Numbered from the stretch's first letter, positions 42,050-51,870 are shown. The stretch: DNA of 64,000 nucleotides from CF-46 sp963760735 (GCA_963760735.1 CAVXEB010000004.1:744001-808000), one strand, 5' to 3'. Notes: generated by a model not told the origin, from the sequence alone. Numbers and translations are program-made.

Positions 42050-43251
42050 GAGTCCTCCTGGTCGGGCATGGGCGGTTCGGGGTCGGTCGGGGCGGCGGGA
42101 TCCGAGCCCTCGTGGGCCGGATCCGCGGTCGCGCCATCTGGTGACTGGTCGGTCACGCCGATCGGCTGGTGGTCCGGATCCGGCGGGTCGCCTCCGGACT
42201 CCAGGGGGGCCTCCGTTGGAGGCTCGAGCTCGGCCGGAGCCGCTGCTGCGGGCACGGGCACCGTGATCGGCGCCGCCATCGTCGTCCGATCCGTGGCGAG
42301 CCCGCTCGCCGCGGCGGCGTGGTCGCGCATCGCCTCCACGTCGTGCCCGACGATCTGGTAGGCGTCGCCGCGGACGAGGAGCAGGATCGGCTCGGACCGC
42401 CCGGACAGCAGATCGAGGACGGCCGGGGCGAGCTCCGGCGACGCACGGAGGGCGAGCGTCAGCCCGGTTGCGGCCGCCGCCGGCTGGCCGTGGTCCAGGG
42501 CGAGCCGGGCACGGTGGAACAGCTCGGTCGGGTCTGCCTCGACGGCTTCGGCCGCCGGGGCTGCGCCCGGCACGTCGTCCCACAGCCCGGGGCCGGCCTC
42601 GGGTCCGGCCGCGAATTCCGCCGGCAGCGCCGGGTCGAGGGGCGCATACGGCGCGACGTGCCCATTGGTCGGGCGCCGGTCCGTCGCGCGGCGGTCGAGC
42701 CCCGGCGCCGGCGTGACCGGTCCGGGATGGAGCTCGTTGAAGAGCAGGCCGATCGGCCCGGTCGCGCCCACCCCACCCTCGACGGGCCAGATCGAGCTGC
42801 GTCGCATCCCGGCGAAGATCGGGTCGAGCGAGCCGTCGGCCAGCTCCATCGCCAGACCCGCGAGCCGGCGCGCCTCGCCGGGCCGGCCGAGGTCGGCCTG
42901 GGCCTCGGCGGCGATCACCAGCGCCACCACGTCGTCCGGGACCACCTCCAGGTAGGCGACCGCCGCCTCCCCCGCCCCGGTCGTGTCACCCGTCCGCCAA
43001 CGAGCTTCGGCTAGGTCGCGGATCCCGTCGTCGTCGAGCTCGTCGCGGCCCGCCATGGTCTCGAGCTCGGCACGGGCGAGGCCGAGCAGGCCGAAGCGCA
43101 GGTGCGCGCGGGCGAGAATCAGGTTGGCGTCCCGGATGCTCATCCCGTGGCTGTCGGCCGTCCGGTCGGGGACGTTGCCATCCGCGACGGGTTCCGGCAC
43201 GGGCTCGGGCTCCGGTTCGCCGGTCGTCGATTCGTCCGTGGGCGTGGTCAT
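42046..43251 (-). CDS. TPR-like protein of unknown function
   Basis: 401 residues. After an acidic Pro/Glu-rich start, ANLILARAHLRFGLLGLARAELE and RWRTGDTTGAGEAAVAYLEVVPDD read as helical hairpins of the tetratricopeptide type; ELFHRARLALDHGQPAAAATGL suggests another. Between and after them lie long Pro/Ala-rich disordered stretches, including the C-terminal 90 residues. No signal peptide. It overlaps the M16 peptidase gene (ATGA) and ndk (GTGA). Presumably a scaffold or regulator; no function assigned. Confidence 0.7.
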   Translation of the reverse strand: MTTPTDESTTGEPEPEPVPEPVADGNVPDRTADSHGMSIRDANLILARAHLRFGLLGLARAELETMAGRDELDDDGIRDLAEARWRTGDTTGAGEAAVAYLEVVPDDVVALVIAAEAQADLGRPGEARRLAGLAMELADGSLDPIFAGMRRSSIWPVEGGVGATGPIGLLFNELHPGPVTPAPGLDRRATDRRPTNGHVAPYAPLDPALPAEFAAGPEAGPGLWDDVPGAAPAAEAVEADPTELFHRARLALDHGQPAAAATGLTLALRASPELAPAVLDLLSGRSEPILLLVRGDAYQIVGHDVEAMRDHAAAASGLATDRTTMAAPITVPVPAAAAPAELEPPTEAPLESGGDPPDPDHQPIGVTDQSPDGATADPAHEGSDPAAPTDPEPPMPDQEDS

Positions 43252-44519
43252 GCCGGCAGCTTGAGCCGGGCCTCGAGGCCGCGGAGGCGGCGCGCAGGTG
43301 CCACGACGGCGAGTCGCAGCCCGGCATCGACGAACAGCTCCCGAGCGAGGCGGCGGATGTCCTCGGCGTTCACGGCCGCGACGGCCTCGAGTGCCTCGTC
43401 GAGGGTCAGGACCCGGTCATGGAGCGCCTCCTGGCCGCCGATCCAGGAGGCGAGGTGGCGCGTCTCGTCCATTCGCAGCTCGAGCCCGCCGGACAGGTAC
43501 GCCTTCGTCTTCGCCAGCTCGTCGGCCGGAACGAGCTCGTCGCGGAAGCGGGCCAGCTCGGCGAGCACTGCGTCGAGGGCGGCGGGCAGGCGCTCCGGGT
43601 CGACTCCGGCGGAGATCTCGAGCGAGCCCGCGTCGGCGTAGTCGACCAGACCGGACGAGACGTCGTAGGCCAGACCCTGCGCCTCGCGAACGGACAGGAA
43701 GAGGCGGCTCGACATCCCGTCGCCGAGAACGGCGTTGAGGACGGCCAGGATCCACGCGTCGGGATGGTCACGACGCAGCGCCGGGACCCCGACGATCAGC
43801 TGGGCCTGGCTCGCATCGCGCCGCGAGCGGAGGATCGCCCGGTCGCCGGCCGGGAGCGCCGGCGCCGGCAGGAACCCCGGGACGACGCCGTTGCCGGTGC
43901 CGAACGCGGTTCCCGCGAGGTCGACCGCCTCGTCGTGGCCGACATCACCGGCGAGCGCGATGACGGTGTTGGCCGGCCGATAGGTCGACCGCCAGAAGGC
44001 ACGGATCGTCTCGGCGGGCAGCGACCGGATCCCCTCCTCGTCGCCGCAGATCTCGCGGCCGAGGGCGCCGTCGCCGAACATCGCCGCCTGGAAGAGGATC
44101 TGGGCATGCTCGGCCGGATCGTCGAGGTACGAGCGGATCTCCTCGACGATCACGGCCCGCTCGCCGTCGATCTCCGCCTCGTCGAGCGTCGGGCGGACGA
44201 TCAGCTCGCCGAGGACGTCCATCGCGCGACGCGCCTCGCGGCGAGGGACGCGGACCCAGTACACGGTCGATTCGCGGTCGGTCGCGGCGTTGAACGAGCC
44301 GCCCACGCCCTCGATCGCCTCGGAGATCGCCCGCGTCGACGGAAAGCGGGTCGTCCCCTTGAACGTGATGTGCTCCATGAAATGGGCCACCCCGGCCTGC
44401 TCGGGCGTCTCGAGGCGCGAACCCGCCAGGACGTACGCCGCGATGGAGACCGAACGGGCGCCCGGAAGCCTGGCGCTGATCACGCGCGGCCCGCTCGGCA
44501 GCGCGGTTCGTTCGAACAT
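43248..44519 (-). CDS. M16 family zinc metallopeptidase
   Basis: 423 residues, start ATG MFERTALPSGPRV. The inverted zinc motif HFMEH (HxxEH) lies near residue 50 in AGVAHFMEHITFKGT, and the distal Glu in DGERAVIVEEIRSY. The second, structural half has RDASQAQLIVGVPA and LAKTKAYLSGGLELRMDE. Such pitrilysin-type enzymes resemble mitochondrial processing peptidase. Heads a tight operon with the TPR-like gene and ndk. A TACCAT box lies 8 nt before the ATG. Confidence 0.9.
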   Translation of the reverse strand: MFERTALPSGPRVISARLPGARSVSIAAYVLAGSRLETPEQAGVAHFMEHITFKGTTRFPSTRAISEAIEGVGGSFNAATDRESTVYWVRVPRREARRAMDVLGELIVRPTLDEAEIDGERAVIVEEIRSYLDDPAEHAQILFQAAMFGDGALGREICGDEEGIRSLPAETIRAFWRSTYRPANTVIALAGDVGHDEAVDLAGTAFGTGNGVVPGFLPAPALPAGDRAILRSRRDASQAQLIVGVPALRRDHPDAWILAVLNAVLGDGMSSRLFLSVREAQGLAYDVSSGLVDYADAGSLEISAGVDPERLPAALDAVLAELARFRDELVPADELAKTKAYLSGGLELRMDETRHLASWIGGQEALHDRVLTLDEALEAVAAVNAEDIRRLARELFVDAGLRLAVVAPARRLRGLEARLKLPA

Positions 44520-44527
44520 CGCGGCCG

Positions 44528-44533
44528 ATGGTA
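44528..44533 (-). promoter_or_regulatory. -10 box just upstream of the M16 peptidase gene
   Basis: TACCAT on the minus strand, 8 nt before the ATG at 44519, predicting a leader of 0-2 nt. No clear -35. Confidence 0.35.
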
Positions 44534-44757
44534 CAGGAAGGCCTCGCGGCTCCCGGGCGCCGGACGCCACGGACGGCTTCGTGACCGATCCGTCAGCCGG
44601 AATCGGGCGGACGGCCCTCCGTGCGCCACGTGCGGGGGCTATCCTTCCGTCCTGACCGAAGCGGAGCCGGGACCCGCGAGGTCGCCCCGAGCACGCGCGT
44701 GCCCGTCATGGCCGCGCGGTCCGATGAGCGCGATCCATGCGGTGAGGAGGAGGTCCT

Positions 44758-46020
44758 ATGGTCAGCACACGGCTGCGGCTCGCGAGCCTGTTCGCGGTGG
44801 CGGCGATCGCCGTCGGCGCCTGCGGTTCGTCGACGCCCGCGGCAAGCAGCGCGGCCGGCGGCGGCGGCGACTGCACGGCCGGAGCGGCGCAGGGGGGCGC
44901 CAACCTCCAGATCCCGGACGTCGTCCAGGGCAAGTTCAACGTCGCGATGGTCCTGATCGGCCCCCACGACGACGGCGGCTGGAGCCAGGCTCACTACGAG
45001 GGTCTCCAGTACCTGTGCCAGAACCTGGCCGGCTCGCACGTCGCCTACATCGAGCTCGTGCCGGAGGGGGCGGACTCGGAGCAGGTCTTCCGGAGCCTCG
45101 CCCGGAAGGGCTTCAACTTCATCATCGGCACATCGTTCGGCTACATGGACCCGATGAACACGGTCGCGACCGAGTTCCCGGACACGACGTTCCTCCACCT
45201 GACCGGCTACAAGTCGAACGGCAAGAACTTCGGCAACTTCTTCGGCGCGGTCGAGGACTTCAAGTACCTCGCCGGGATGCTCGCGGGGTCGCGGGCCAAG
45301 AAGGACGGCGTCCCGAAGATCGGCTACATGGCGACCTTCCCGATCCCCGAGGAGCTCCGCCTCGGCAACGCGATCACCCGCGGGGTGAAGGTCACCTGCC
45401 CGGAGTGCACGATCGACGTCCGGTTCATCAACACCTGGCATGACCCCCAGAAGGAGCGGGACGGGGCCGCGTCGCTCTTCGACGCCGGCGCCGACGTCGT
45501 CTTCACCGGGGCGGACACGCCGGCCGTCGCCGACGTCGCCAAGGAGAAGGGCAAGTGGGCGGTCACGTACGACCACCCGACGTCCTGCCAGGGCAAGGAC
45601 GCCTGTCTCACCGCCCCCTACTGGATCTGGGGTCCCGAGTACACCCGGATCGGGCAGCAGGTGAAGGACAAGAAGTACACCGCCGGCTACGAGTACTTCG
45701 ACGCCGACTCGAAGGCGATGGGCCTCTACGGCTTCATGGACGGCCAGACCCCCCAGAAGGGCATCGCCGACCTGCCGCAGGCCGACGTCGACAAGGTCAA
45801 GTCGACCCTTGCGGACATGCTTGCAGGCAAGCTCGGACGGTTCGACGTCTTTGCCGGACCGATCAAGGACAACACCGGCAAGGAGCTGCTGCCCGCCGGG
45901 CAGAAGCTCAAGCAGTCCGACCTCGACCAGTTCCCGCCCGGCGCCCCGGGTTCGGAGTGCTCAGTCTGCATGTACTGGTGGAACGATGGGATCACCTCCC
46001 CCCTGCCGCCGCTGAGCTGA
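44758..46020 (+). CDS. BMP-family substrate-binding lipoprotein
   Basis: 420 residues. Signal peptide ending in AVGAC gives a lipidated Cys at about residue 21. The mature part matches the BmpA/PnrA family: VLIGPHDDGGWSQAHYEGL, GFNFIIGTSFGYMD, FLHLTGYKSNGKN, AGMLAGSRAKK, RFINTWHDPQKE. Such proteins bind purine nucleosides; some in environmental bacteria bind other solutes. GGAGGAGG precedes the ATG. First gene of an ABC operon; a strong hairpin separates it from the ATPase gene, which may explain higher expression. Confidence 0.92.
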   Translation: MVSTRLRLASLFAVAAIAVGACGSSTPAASSAAGGGGDCTAGAAQGGANLQIPDVVQGKFNVAMVLIGPHDDGGWSQAHYEGLQYLCQNLAGSHVAYIELVPEGADSEQVFRSLARKGFNFIIGTSFGYMDPMNTVATEFPDTTFLHLTGYKSNGKNFGNFFGAVEDFKYLAGMLAGSRAKKDGVPKIGYMATFPIPEELRLGNAITRGVKVTCPECTIDVRFINTWHDPQKERDGAASLFDAGADVVFTGADTPAVADVAKEKGKWAVTYDHPTSCQGKDACLTAPYWIWGPEYTRIGQQVKDKKYTAGYEYFDADSKAMGLYGFMDGQTPQKGIADLPQADVDKVKSTLADMLAGKLGRFDVFAGPIKDNTGKELLPAGQKLKQSDLDQFPPGAPGSECSVCMYWWNDGITSPLPPLS

Positions 46021-46031
46021 GACGATCGGTG

Positions 46032-46061
46032 GAGGCCCGCGGGCGACCGCCCGCGGGCCTC
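46032..46061 (+). terminator. 14-bp GC-rich hairpin between the BMP gene and the ATPase gene
   Basis: GAGGCCCGCGGGCG and CGCCCGCGGGCCTC form a perfect stem with a 2-nt spacer, 11 nt after the stop codon, without a U tract. It may stabilise the upstream mRNA or cause partial termination. Confidence 0.55.
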
Positions 46062-46081
46062 GCCGTTTCGCGACCTCCCCG

Positions 46082-47695
46082 ATGACCCTCGCTCCGGACC
46101 TCGGAGCCGTGCCGCCCGCCCCGTCCGGGTCGCCCCTGGCGGTGGAGGCGCGCGGGATCGTCAAGGCGTTCCCCGGCGTCCTCGCCAACGACCGGGTCGA
46201 CTTCGACCTCCGCCGCGGCGAGGTTCACGCCCTGCTCGGGGAGAACGGCGCCGGCAAGAGCACCCTGATGAACATCCTGGCCGGGCTGTACCGGCCGGAC
46301 GCCGGCGAGATCCTCGTCGAGGGCGCGGCCGTGGACTTCGGCTCGCCACGGGACGCGATCGCGGCCGGGCTCGGGATGGTCCACCAGCACTTCACGCTCG
46401 TCCCGTCGCAGACGGTGACCGAGAACGTGCTCCTCGGGCTGGATCGGCCGCGCTTCCTCATGCACGAGCGCGCATCCGAGGCGGAGATCGGCCGGCTCGC
46501 CGAGCGCTTCGGGCTGAAGGTCCACCCCGGGGCCCGGATCTGGCAGCTATCGGTCGGCGAGCAGCAGCGGGTCGAGATCCTGAAGATGCTCTACCGCGGA
46601 GCCCGGATCCTGATCATGGACGAGCCGACCGCCGTCCTGGCGCCGCAGGAGGCCGACGAGCTCTTCGCAACGCTCCGGTCGATGACCGCCGAGGGCCGGA
46701 GCGTCGTCTTCATCAGCCACAAGCTCGGCGAGGTCCTCGCGATCGCCGACCGGGTCACCGTGATGCGCCGTGGCAAGGTGACGGCCGCCGGGCTGCCTGC
46801 CGCCGGAGCGACGAAGGCGGACCTCGCCAGGCTGATGGTCGGCCGGAGCGTCCTCGAGATCGTCGATCGGACGCCCGCCGACTTCGGCGGGGTGACGCTC
46901 GACGTCCAGTCGGTGTCGGCCGACAACGACCGGGGCCTGCCGGCGCTCCGTGAGGTCTCCCTCGCCGTCCGGGCCGGTGAGATCGTCGGCATCGCAGCGG
47001 TCGCCGGCAACGGCCAGAGCGAGCTCGCGGAGGTCGTGACCGGGCTCCGCCCATGCAGCGGCGAGATCCTCGTCGGCGGCCGGTCCGTGGCCAATCGGCC
47101 GGCGTCGGCCGTCCTGAAGCGCGGCGTCGCTCACGTGCCGGAGGACCGGACCTCGGTCGGCAGCGCCCCGAACCTCTCGCTCACCGACAACCTGATCATG
47201 AAGCGCTACCGTGACGCGCCCGTCGCCCGCGGGCTGCTCGTCGACGATGCGACCGCGCGGTCCATCGCCGGCGACCTGAAGGACGCGTACCGGATTGCGA
47301 CGCCGTCCATCGACACGCAGGTCCGGCTGCTGTCCGGCGGCAACCTCCAGCGGGCGATCCTGGCCCGCGAGATCGAGACCAAGCCCGAGATGCTCGTCGC
47401 CGTGCAGCCGACCCGCGGTCTCGATGTCGGGGCGATCGAAACCGTCCACCGCCTGCTCCTCGAGATGCGCGCAAAGGGCGCGGCCATCCTGCTGATCTCC
47501 GAGGAGCTCGACGAGATCCTCGCGCTCTCGGATCGGATCGACGTGATGTACGAGGGCCGGGTCGTGGGCTCGTTCCCGAGCGACGAGGCGGACATCGGGC
47601 GGATCGGGCTGCTGATGACCGGCGGCGGCGAGGATCCGAACGACGAGGGCGGGCTGCACGAGGGGGCCGCGGGCGACGCCCTGGACCTCGCGTGA
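46082..47695 (+). CDS. ABC transporter ATPase (nucleoside type, two ATP-binding cassettes)
   Basis: 537 residues with two cassettes. First: LLGENGAGKSTLMNILAG (Walker A), LSVGEQQRVEILK (signature), ILIMDEPTAVL (Walker B). Second: AAVAGNGQSELAEVVTG (degenerate Walker A, lacking GKS), LSGGNLQRAILARE and VAVQPTRGLD. This asymmetry is normal for the Yuf/Nup, Rbs and Mgl type ATPases. Energises the two permeases that follow. Overlaps the next gene by 4 nt. Confidence 0.94.
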   Translation: MTLAPDLGAVPPAPSGSPLAVEARGIVKAFPGVLANDRVDFDLRRGEVHALLGENGAGKSTLMNILAGLYRPDAGEILVEGAAVDFGSPRDAIAAGLGMVHQHFTLVPSQTVTENVLLGLDRPRFLMHERASEAEIGRLAERFGLKVHPGARIWQLSVGEQQRVEILKMLYRGARILIMDEPTAVLAPQEADELFATLRSMTAEGRSVVFISHKLGEVLAIADRVTVMRRGKVTAAGLPAAGATKADLARLMVGRSVLEIVDRTPADFGGVTLDVQSVSADNDRGLPALREVSLAVRAGEIVGIAAVAGNGQSELAEVVTGLRPCSGEILVGGRSVANRPASAVLKRGVAHVPEDRTSVGSAPNLSLTDNLIMKRYRDAPVARGLLVDDATARSIAGDLKDAYRIATPSIDTQVRLLSGGNLQRAILAREIETKPEMLVAVQPTRGLDVGAIETVHRLLLEMRAKGAAILLISEELDEILALSDRIDVMYEGRVVGSFPSDEADIGRIGLLMTGGGEDPNDEGGLHEGAAGDALDLA

Positions 47696-48837
47696 CGATC
47701 AGCCTCGAGCCACGGACCACCGCCTCCCGCTGGCTCTCACCCGCGCTGACGATCGGCGCCATCGTCGTCGCCCTCGTGATCTCGGGCGCGATCATCGCGA
47801 TCGTCGGGGGCGACCCGGTCGCGTCCTACGTCCACATCCTGAATGCCTCGTTCGGCAGCGTCGGCGTCCTGTCGGACACGCTCGTCAAGGCGACGCCGCT
47901 GATCCTGACCGGGCTCGCCTGCGCCCTGGCGTTCCGGATGCGGCTCTGGAACATCGGCGCCGAGGGCCAGTTCCTCCTCGGGGCGTGGGGAGCGAGCGCG
48001 GTCGTCCTCTTCCCGCTCGTCCCGGCGGGGACGCCCGCCATCGTCCTGATCCCCCTCATGATGCTCGGGGGGATGATCGCCGGTGGGGTCTGGGGCCTGA
48101 TCCCTGGGATCCTGAAGGCCCGGCTCGGCGTGAACGAGATCATCGTCACGCTGATGCTCAACTACATCGCCCTGTTCTGGATCCAGTTCTGGGTCTTCGG
48201 ATCATGGAGCGAGTCGGGTTTCCAGCAGACCAGGATGTTCCCGAAGGAGGCGTGGCTCCCCCGCCTGACCGACCTCGCGAGCATCAACCCGGCATTCGGC
48301 GGGCTGACGGTTCACCTCGGGTTCATCTTCGCCCTCGCGGCCGCAGGGATCATGAACCTCTTTCTCGAGCGATCGCGGTACGGCTTCGAGATCCGCCTCA
48401 TCGGCGACAGTCCGCGCGCCGCCCGCTACGCCGGGATCGACATCGGGAAGCGGATCATCGTGGTCTTCGCGATCTCGGGCGCGCTCGCCGGACTGGCCGG
48501 GATGAGCGAGGTCAACGGCGCCGTCCACCGCCTCCAGGACCACATCTCGCCGGGCTACGGGTTCACCGCGGTGATCGTCGCCTACCTCGCGAAGTTCAAG
48601 CCCTGGCGCGTCGTCGTTGCGTCGATCCTGTTCGGGGCCCTGATCCTGGCCGGCCGCGAGATCCAGCCGTCCGGTGTCCCGGCGATGATCCAGGGGATCA
48701 TCCTGTTCACCCTGATCGTCGCCGACGTCCTCGTCCGCTACCGCGTCCGGATCGAGCGACGGGCGCCGCTCCCGGCGGCACCGGCCGCGCCTTCGCCGCC
48801 CACCAGCGCCGCGCCCGCGCCGGAGGCCGGCGGCTGA
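47692..48837 (+). CDS. ABC transporter permease (nucleoside type), first subunit
   Basis: 381 residues, about 9-10 spans, of the branched-chain-amino-acid/ribose-type permease superfamily. KATPLILTGLACALAFRMRLWNIGAEGQF is the conserved GL..A...R.G..NIGAEGQ block (positions about 63-91), and the cytoplasmic coupling loop GDSPRAARYAGID follows. Starts with GTG overlapping the ATPase stop. The last 35 residues are a Pro/Ala-rich tail. Abuts the second permease (TGATG). Confidence 0.93.
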   Translation: MTISLEPRTTASRWLSPALTIGAIVVALVISGAIIAIVGGDPVASYVHILNASFGSVGVLSDTLVKATPLILTGLACALAFRMRLWNIGAEGQFLLGAWGASAVVLFPLVPAGTPAIVLIPLMMLGGMIAGGVWGLIPGILKARLGVNEIIVTLMLNYIALFWIQFWVFGSWSESGFQQTRMFPKEAWLPRLTDLASINPAFGGLTVHLGFIFALAAAGIMNLFLERSRYGFEIRLIGDSPRAARYAGIDIGKRIIVVFAISGALAGLAGMSEVNGAVHRLQDHISPGYGFTAVIVAYLAKFKPWRVVVASILFGALILAGREIQPSGVPAMIQGIILFTLIVADVLVRYRVRIERRAPLPAAPAAPSPPTSAAPAPEAGG

Positions 48838-49802
48838 TGGATCTCGGGCTGATCGCCGCGGCCGGCATCGCGACGGGTACCGTCCTGCTCTTCGCCGCGA
48901 TCGGCGAGATCTTCGCCGAGCGTGCCGGCGTCCTGAATCTCGGCGTCGAGGGCATGATGCTGATGGGCGCGGTGGCGGGCTTCTCGATCACGCTGACGAC
49001 CGGCAATCCGTGGATCGGGGTCGTCGTCGCGATGGTCGTCGGCGGCCTCCTCGGCCTGCTCCACGCGGTCGTGACGATCTCGCTCCGGGCCGACCAGGTC
49101 GTTTCGGGGCTGGCCCTGACGTTCCTCGGCACGGGTCTCGCCCGGGTCCTCGGCGAGGGTCTGACCAACCAGAACGTCGAGCGGCTGCCGTCGTTCTCGA
49201 TCCCGGTCCTCTCGAGCATCCCGATCGTCGGGCCGATCCTCTTCCACGAGCAGAGCATCCTCGTGTACGTCGGGTTCGTGTTCGTCCCGCTCGCCTGGTT
49301 CTGGATCGAGAAGACCAGGCCCGGGCTGCACCTCCGGGCGGTCGGCGAGGCACCGGCTGCGGCGGACGCCCAGGGCGTCGGCGTCTACCGGATCCGGTAC
49401 GTGTACGTCGCGATCGGCGGCATGCTCGCGGGGCTGGCCGGCGCGACGATCACCCTCGCCGTCTCACCGGGCTGGTTCGGCGACCAGACGGTCAACGGCC
49501 GCGGCTGGATCGCGATCGGGCTCGTGATCTTCGCCCAGTGGAACCCGATCCGGGCGGCGCTCGGCGGCTACCTGTTCGCGGCGATCACGCCGTTCATCCT
49601 CGGGCTCCAGGGCGTCGACACGATCCTCGGTGTCCAGAACCCGTTCCTGCCGGGCAGGTCGGCGACGTTCTTCCTCGAGATGCTGCCGTACCTGTTCGTG
49701 ATCGTGGTTGTCATCCTCGGGGCCCGCGGCGCGGCGAAGCGGCGCCTGGGCGCGCCGGCGGCGCTGGGAATCCCCTACGTCCGCGGCGAACGCGGGCACT
49801 GA
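48837..49802 (+). CDS. ABC transporter permease (nucleoside type), second subunit
   Basis: 321 residues, about 8-9 spans. FAAIGEIFAERAGVLNLGVEGMMLMGA is the family's second-permease signature (positions about 20-46), and the coupling loop AVGEAPAAADAQGVGV follows at mid-protein. With the preceding subunit it forms the channel for the substrate carried by the BMP lipoprotein. The ATG shares bases with the previous stop. Confidence 0.93.
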   Translation: MDLGLIAAAGIATGTVLLFAAIGEIFAERAGVLNLGVEGMMLMGAVAGFSITLTTGNPWIGVVVAMVVGGLLGLLHAVVTISLRADQVVSGLALTFLGTGLARVLGEGLTNQNVERLPSFSIPVLSSIPIVGPILFHEQSILVYVGFVFVPLAWFWIEKTRPGLHLRAVGEAPAAADAQGVGVYRIRYVYVAIGGMLAGLAGATITLAVSPGWFGDQTVNGRGWIAIGLVIFAQWNPIRAALGGYLFAAITPFILGLQGVDTILGVQNPFLPGRSATFFLEMLPYLFVIVVVILGARGAAKRRLGAPAALGIPYVRGERGH

Positions 49803-49816
49803 CCCGGAGCAGCCGA

Positions 49817-50296
49817 TCAGGCTTCGGGGTCGGCCTCGCTGATCGGCCGAGCCGCCGGCTCCGGCTCGGTGGCGGCGTCGAGGCCCTGCAGCTCCATCTG
49901 GACGAAGCCACTCGTGTCGAACGACAGCTGTTTGGCGCCGTGGATCGCCTCGCCGTCCTCGCCGGTCGTGAGCGGCGCGTACTCGATGATCACCCGCTCG
50001 TCGCCCTGGACGAGGGCGTAGACCAGCAGCTGATCGGGCCGCGTGTCGAACTCGAGGTGCTCGAAGGAGTCGACGTTCAGGCTGATCGAGATCGGCGTGA
50101 AGTAGGTCGAGGTCTCCGGATCGTCGACGACGATCCGCTCCACCCAGCCGGTCCCGTGGGCGACGAGGTCGCGGCCGCGGTGGTACCGGTAGGAGACGGT
50201 CTGCTTCAGGAGCGGACGGAGCAGGTTCTGCATGTCCGTCCGGCTCGAGACGACGCCCTGGTTGACGAAGAACTTCGCGGACCGGGCGCTCGACAC
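49817..50296 (-). CDS. Hypothetical protein
   Basis: 159 residues from a GTG with AGGAG 8 nt upstream. The body (FFVNQGVVSSRTDMQNLL, VSYRYHRGRDLVAHGTGWVE, FEHLEFDTRPDQLLVYALV) is a mixed alpha/beta soluble protein without a signal peptide or membrane span, ending in a Glu/Pro/Ala tail. I do not recognise a family. Upstream, TACCAT at 50337-50342 (minus strand) may be its -10. It is convergent with the nucleoside permease and divergent from the DUF1254 gene. Confidence 0.6.
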   Translation of the reverse strand: MSSARSAKFFVNQGVVSSRTDMQNLLRPLLKQTVSYRYHRGRDLVAHGTGWVERIVVDDPETSTYFTPISISLNVDSFEHLEFDTRPDQLLVYALVQGDERVIIEYAPLTTGEDGEAIHGAKQLSFDTSGFVQMELQGLDAATEPEPAARPISEADPEA

Positions 50297-50514
50297 GGCG
50301 GGTCTCCTGGGGAAGACGGACGGCGGTGGCGACCCCGATGGTAGCGCAGCCGACGGTCCCGGAGCCGCCCCATTCCGGCGGAGGCGCGCCCCACTCGCGG
50401 ATGCCGGTCGGCGCCGTTGAGCGGGCTGCGGCTCGCAGGCCAGACTGGCACCACCCACCGTCCCTGACTTCGCGCGCGGCCATCGCCCGGGGTCGACACG
50501 ATCGGAGGCTTGTC

Positions 50515-51828
50515 ATGGCGGCGATGACCCAGGTGGATGCGCGGGCGCTGGCGGCCGAGGCCTTCGTGTTCGGCTATCCGATGGTCCTGATGGACGTCTC
50601 CCGCTCCGTGTTCACGAATGCCCCACCGGGTTCGTTCTCGAGCGGACCGGTGAATGAGCTCGTCCATGCCCGGGCCTTCCCCGACGCGTCCTTCACCGCC
50701 GTCGTGAGCCCGAATGCCGACACCCTCTATTCCGTAGGGTGGCTGGACGTCAAGAACGATCCGATCGTGCTGAGCGTGCCCGACAGCGAGGGTCGCTACT
50801 ACCTCGTGGAGATGCTGTCCGCCTGGACGGATGTCTTCGCATCACCGGGGACGCGGACCACCGGCAACGAAGCCGGAGCCTTCGCGATCGTCGGGCCTGA
50901 ATGGGCCGGGAGCCTGCCGGCCGGCGTCGAGGAGATCCGCTCGCCGACCTCGCTCGTGTGGCTGATCGGGCGGGCGCAGACGAACGGAGCAACGGACTAC
51001 CCGAACGTCCATCGCTTCCAGGACGGGCTCGCGCTGACGCCGTTGACGGGCTGGGGCTGGGCACCCGAGGCGCACCCGGAGCCGGCGCGCGACCCGAGCG
51101 TGGACGTCGAGACGCCGCCACCGGCCCAGGTCGCGGAGATGGATGCCGCGACGTTCTTCGGTCGTCTCGCGAGGCTCATGGTCGACAACCCGCCGGCCCC
51201 CGGCGATGCACCTGCCATCGAACGGTTCGCCGCGATCGGCCTCGCGTCCGGCCGGTTCGAGCCTGATCCGTCGCTGACCGGCGCGCTGGACGAGGGCGTC
51301 CAGGCGGGGATGGCCGAGATCAGGGCGGGCGCCGCGATGAAGGCCGAGCCGTCCGGCTGGGTGATCTCGCACGGGGTCGGGAGCTACGGCACCGACTATG
51401 GCAAACGGGCCGTCGTCGCCCTGATCGGCCTCGGCGCCAACCTCGACGAGGACGCGATCTATCCCCATACCGACGTCGACGCAACGGGTGAGCCCCTGAC
51501 CGGTGCGAACCGCTACGTGCTCCACTTCGACGCGGGACGGCTGCCGCCCGTCGGGGCGTTCTGGTCGTTGACGATGTACGACGATCGCCACTACTTCGCC
51601 GACAACGCGCTCAATCGCTACGCCATCGGCGATCGCGACGGGTTGGCGATGAACCCGGACGGGTCGCTGGACCTCTGGATCCAGCACGAACGTCCGGAGC
51701 CCGCCGGCGTGCCGGACTGGCTCCCGGCGCCCGAGGGCTTGTTCAACCTCATCCTGCGCCTCTACTGGCCGAAGCCAGAGGTGCTCGACGGGCAGTGGAC
51801 GCCGCCAGCGGTGATGAAGGCCGCCTGA
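50515..51828 (+). CDS. DUF1254/DUF1214 family protein
   Basis: 437 residues from an ATG with GGAGG 6 nt upstream. The N-terminal half has AEAFVFGYPMVLMD, VVSPNADTLYSVGWLDVKNDPIVLSVPD and YYLVEMLSAWTDVFASPGTRT, the DUF1254 signature. The C-terminal half has YVLHFDAGRLPPVGAFWSLTMYDDRHYFADN and LDLWIQHERP, the DUF1214 signature (both at positions about 335-410). No signal peptide is seen, although many members are exported. The fold is beta-rich and of unknown function. It is separated by 54 nt from coaX, with no evident link. Confidence 0.88.
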   Translation: MAAMTQVDARALAAEAFVFGYPMVLMDVSRSVFTNAPPGSFSSGPVNELVHARAFPDASFTAVVSPNADTLYSVGWLDVKNDPIVLSVPDSEGRYYLVEMLSAWTDVFASPGTRTTGNEAGAFAIVGPEWAGSLPAGVEEIRSPTSLVWLIGRAQTNGATDYPNVHRFQDGLALTPLTGWGWAPEAHPEPARDPSVDVETPPPAQVAEMDAATFFGRLARLMVDNPPAPGDAPAIERFAAIGLASGRFEPDPSLTGALDEGVQAGMAEIRAGAAMKAEPSGWVISHGVGSYGTDYGKRAVVALIGLGANLDEDAIYPHTDVDATGEPLTGANRYVLHFDAGRLPPVGAFWSLTMYDDRHYFADNALNRYAIGDRDGLAMNPDGSLDLWIQHERPEPAGVPDWLPAPEGLFNLILRLYWPKPEVLDGQWTPPAVMKAA

Positions 51829-51870
51829 CGCGCGCCGGCCGGCGCCGGTCGACGCGCCGCGGGCGGCCCG

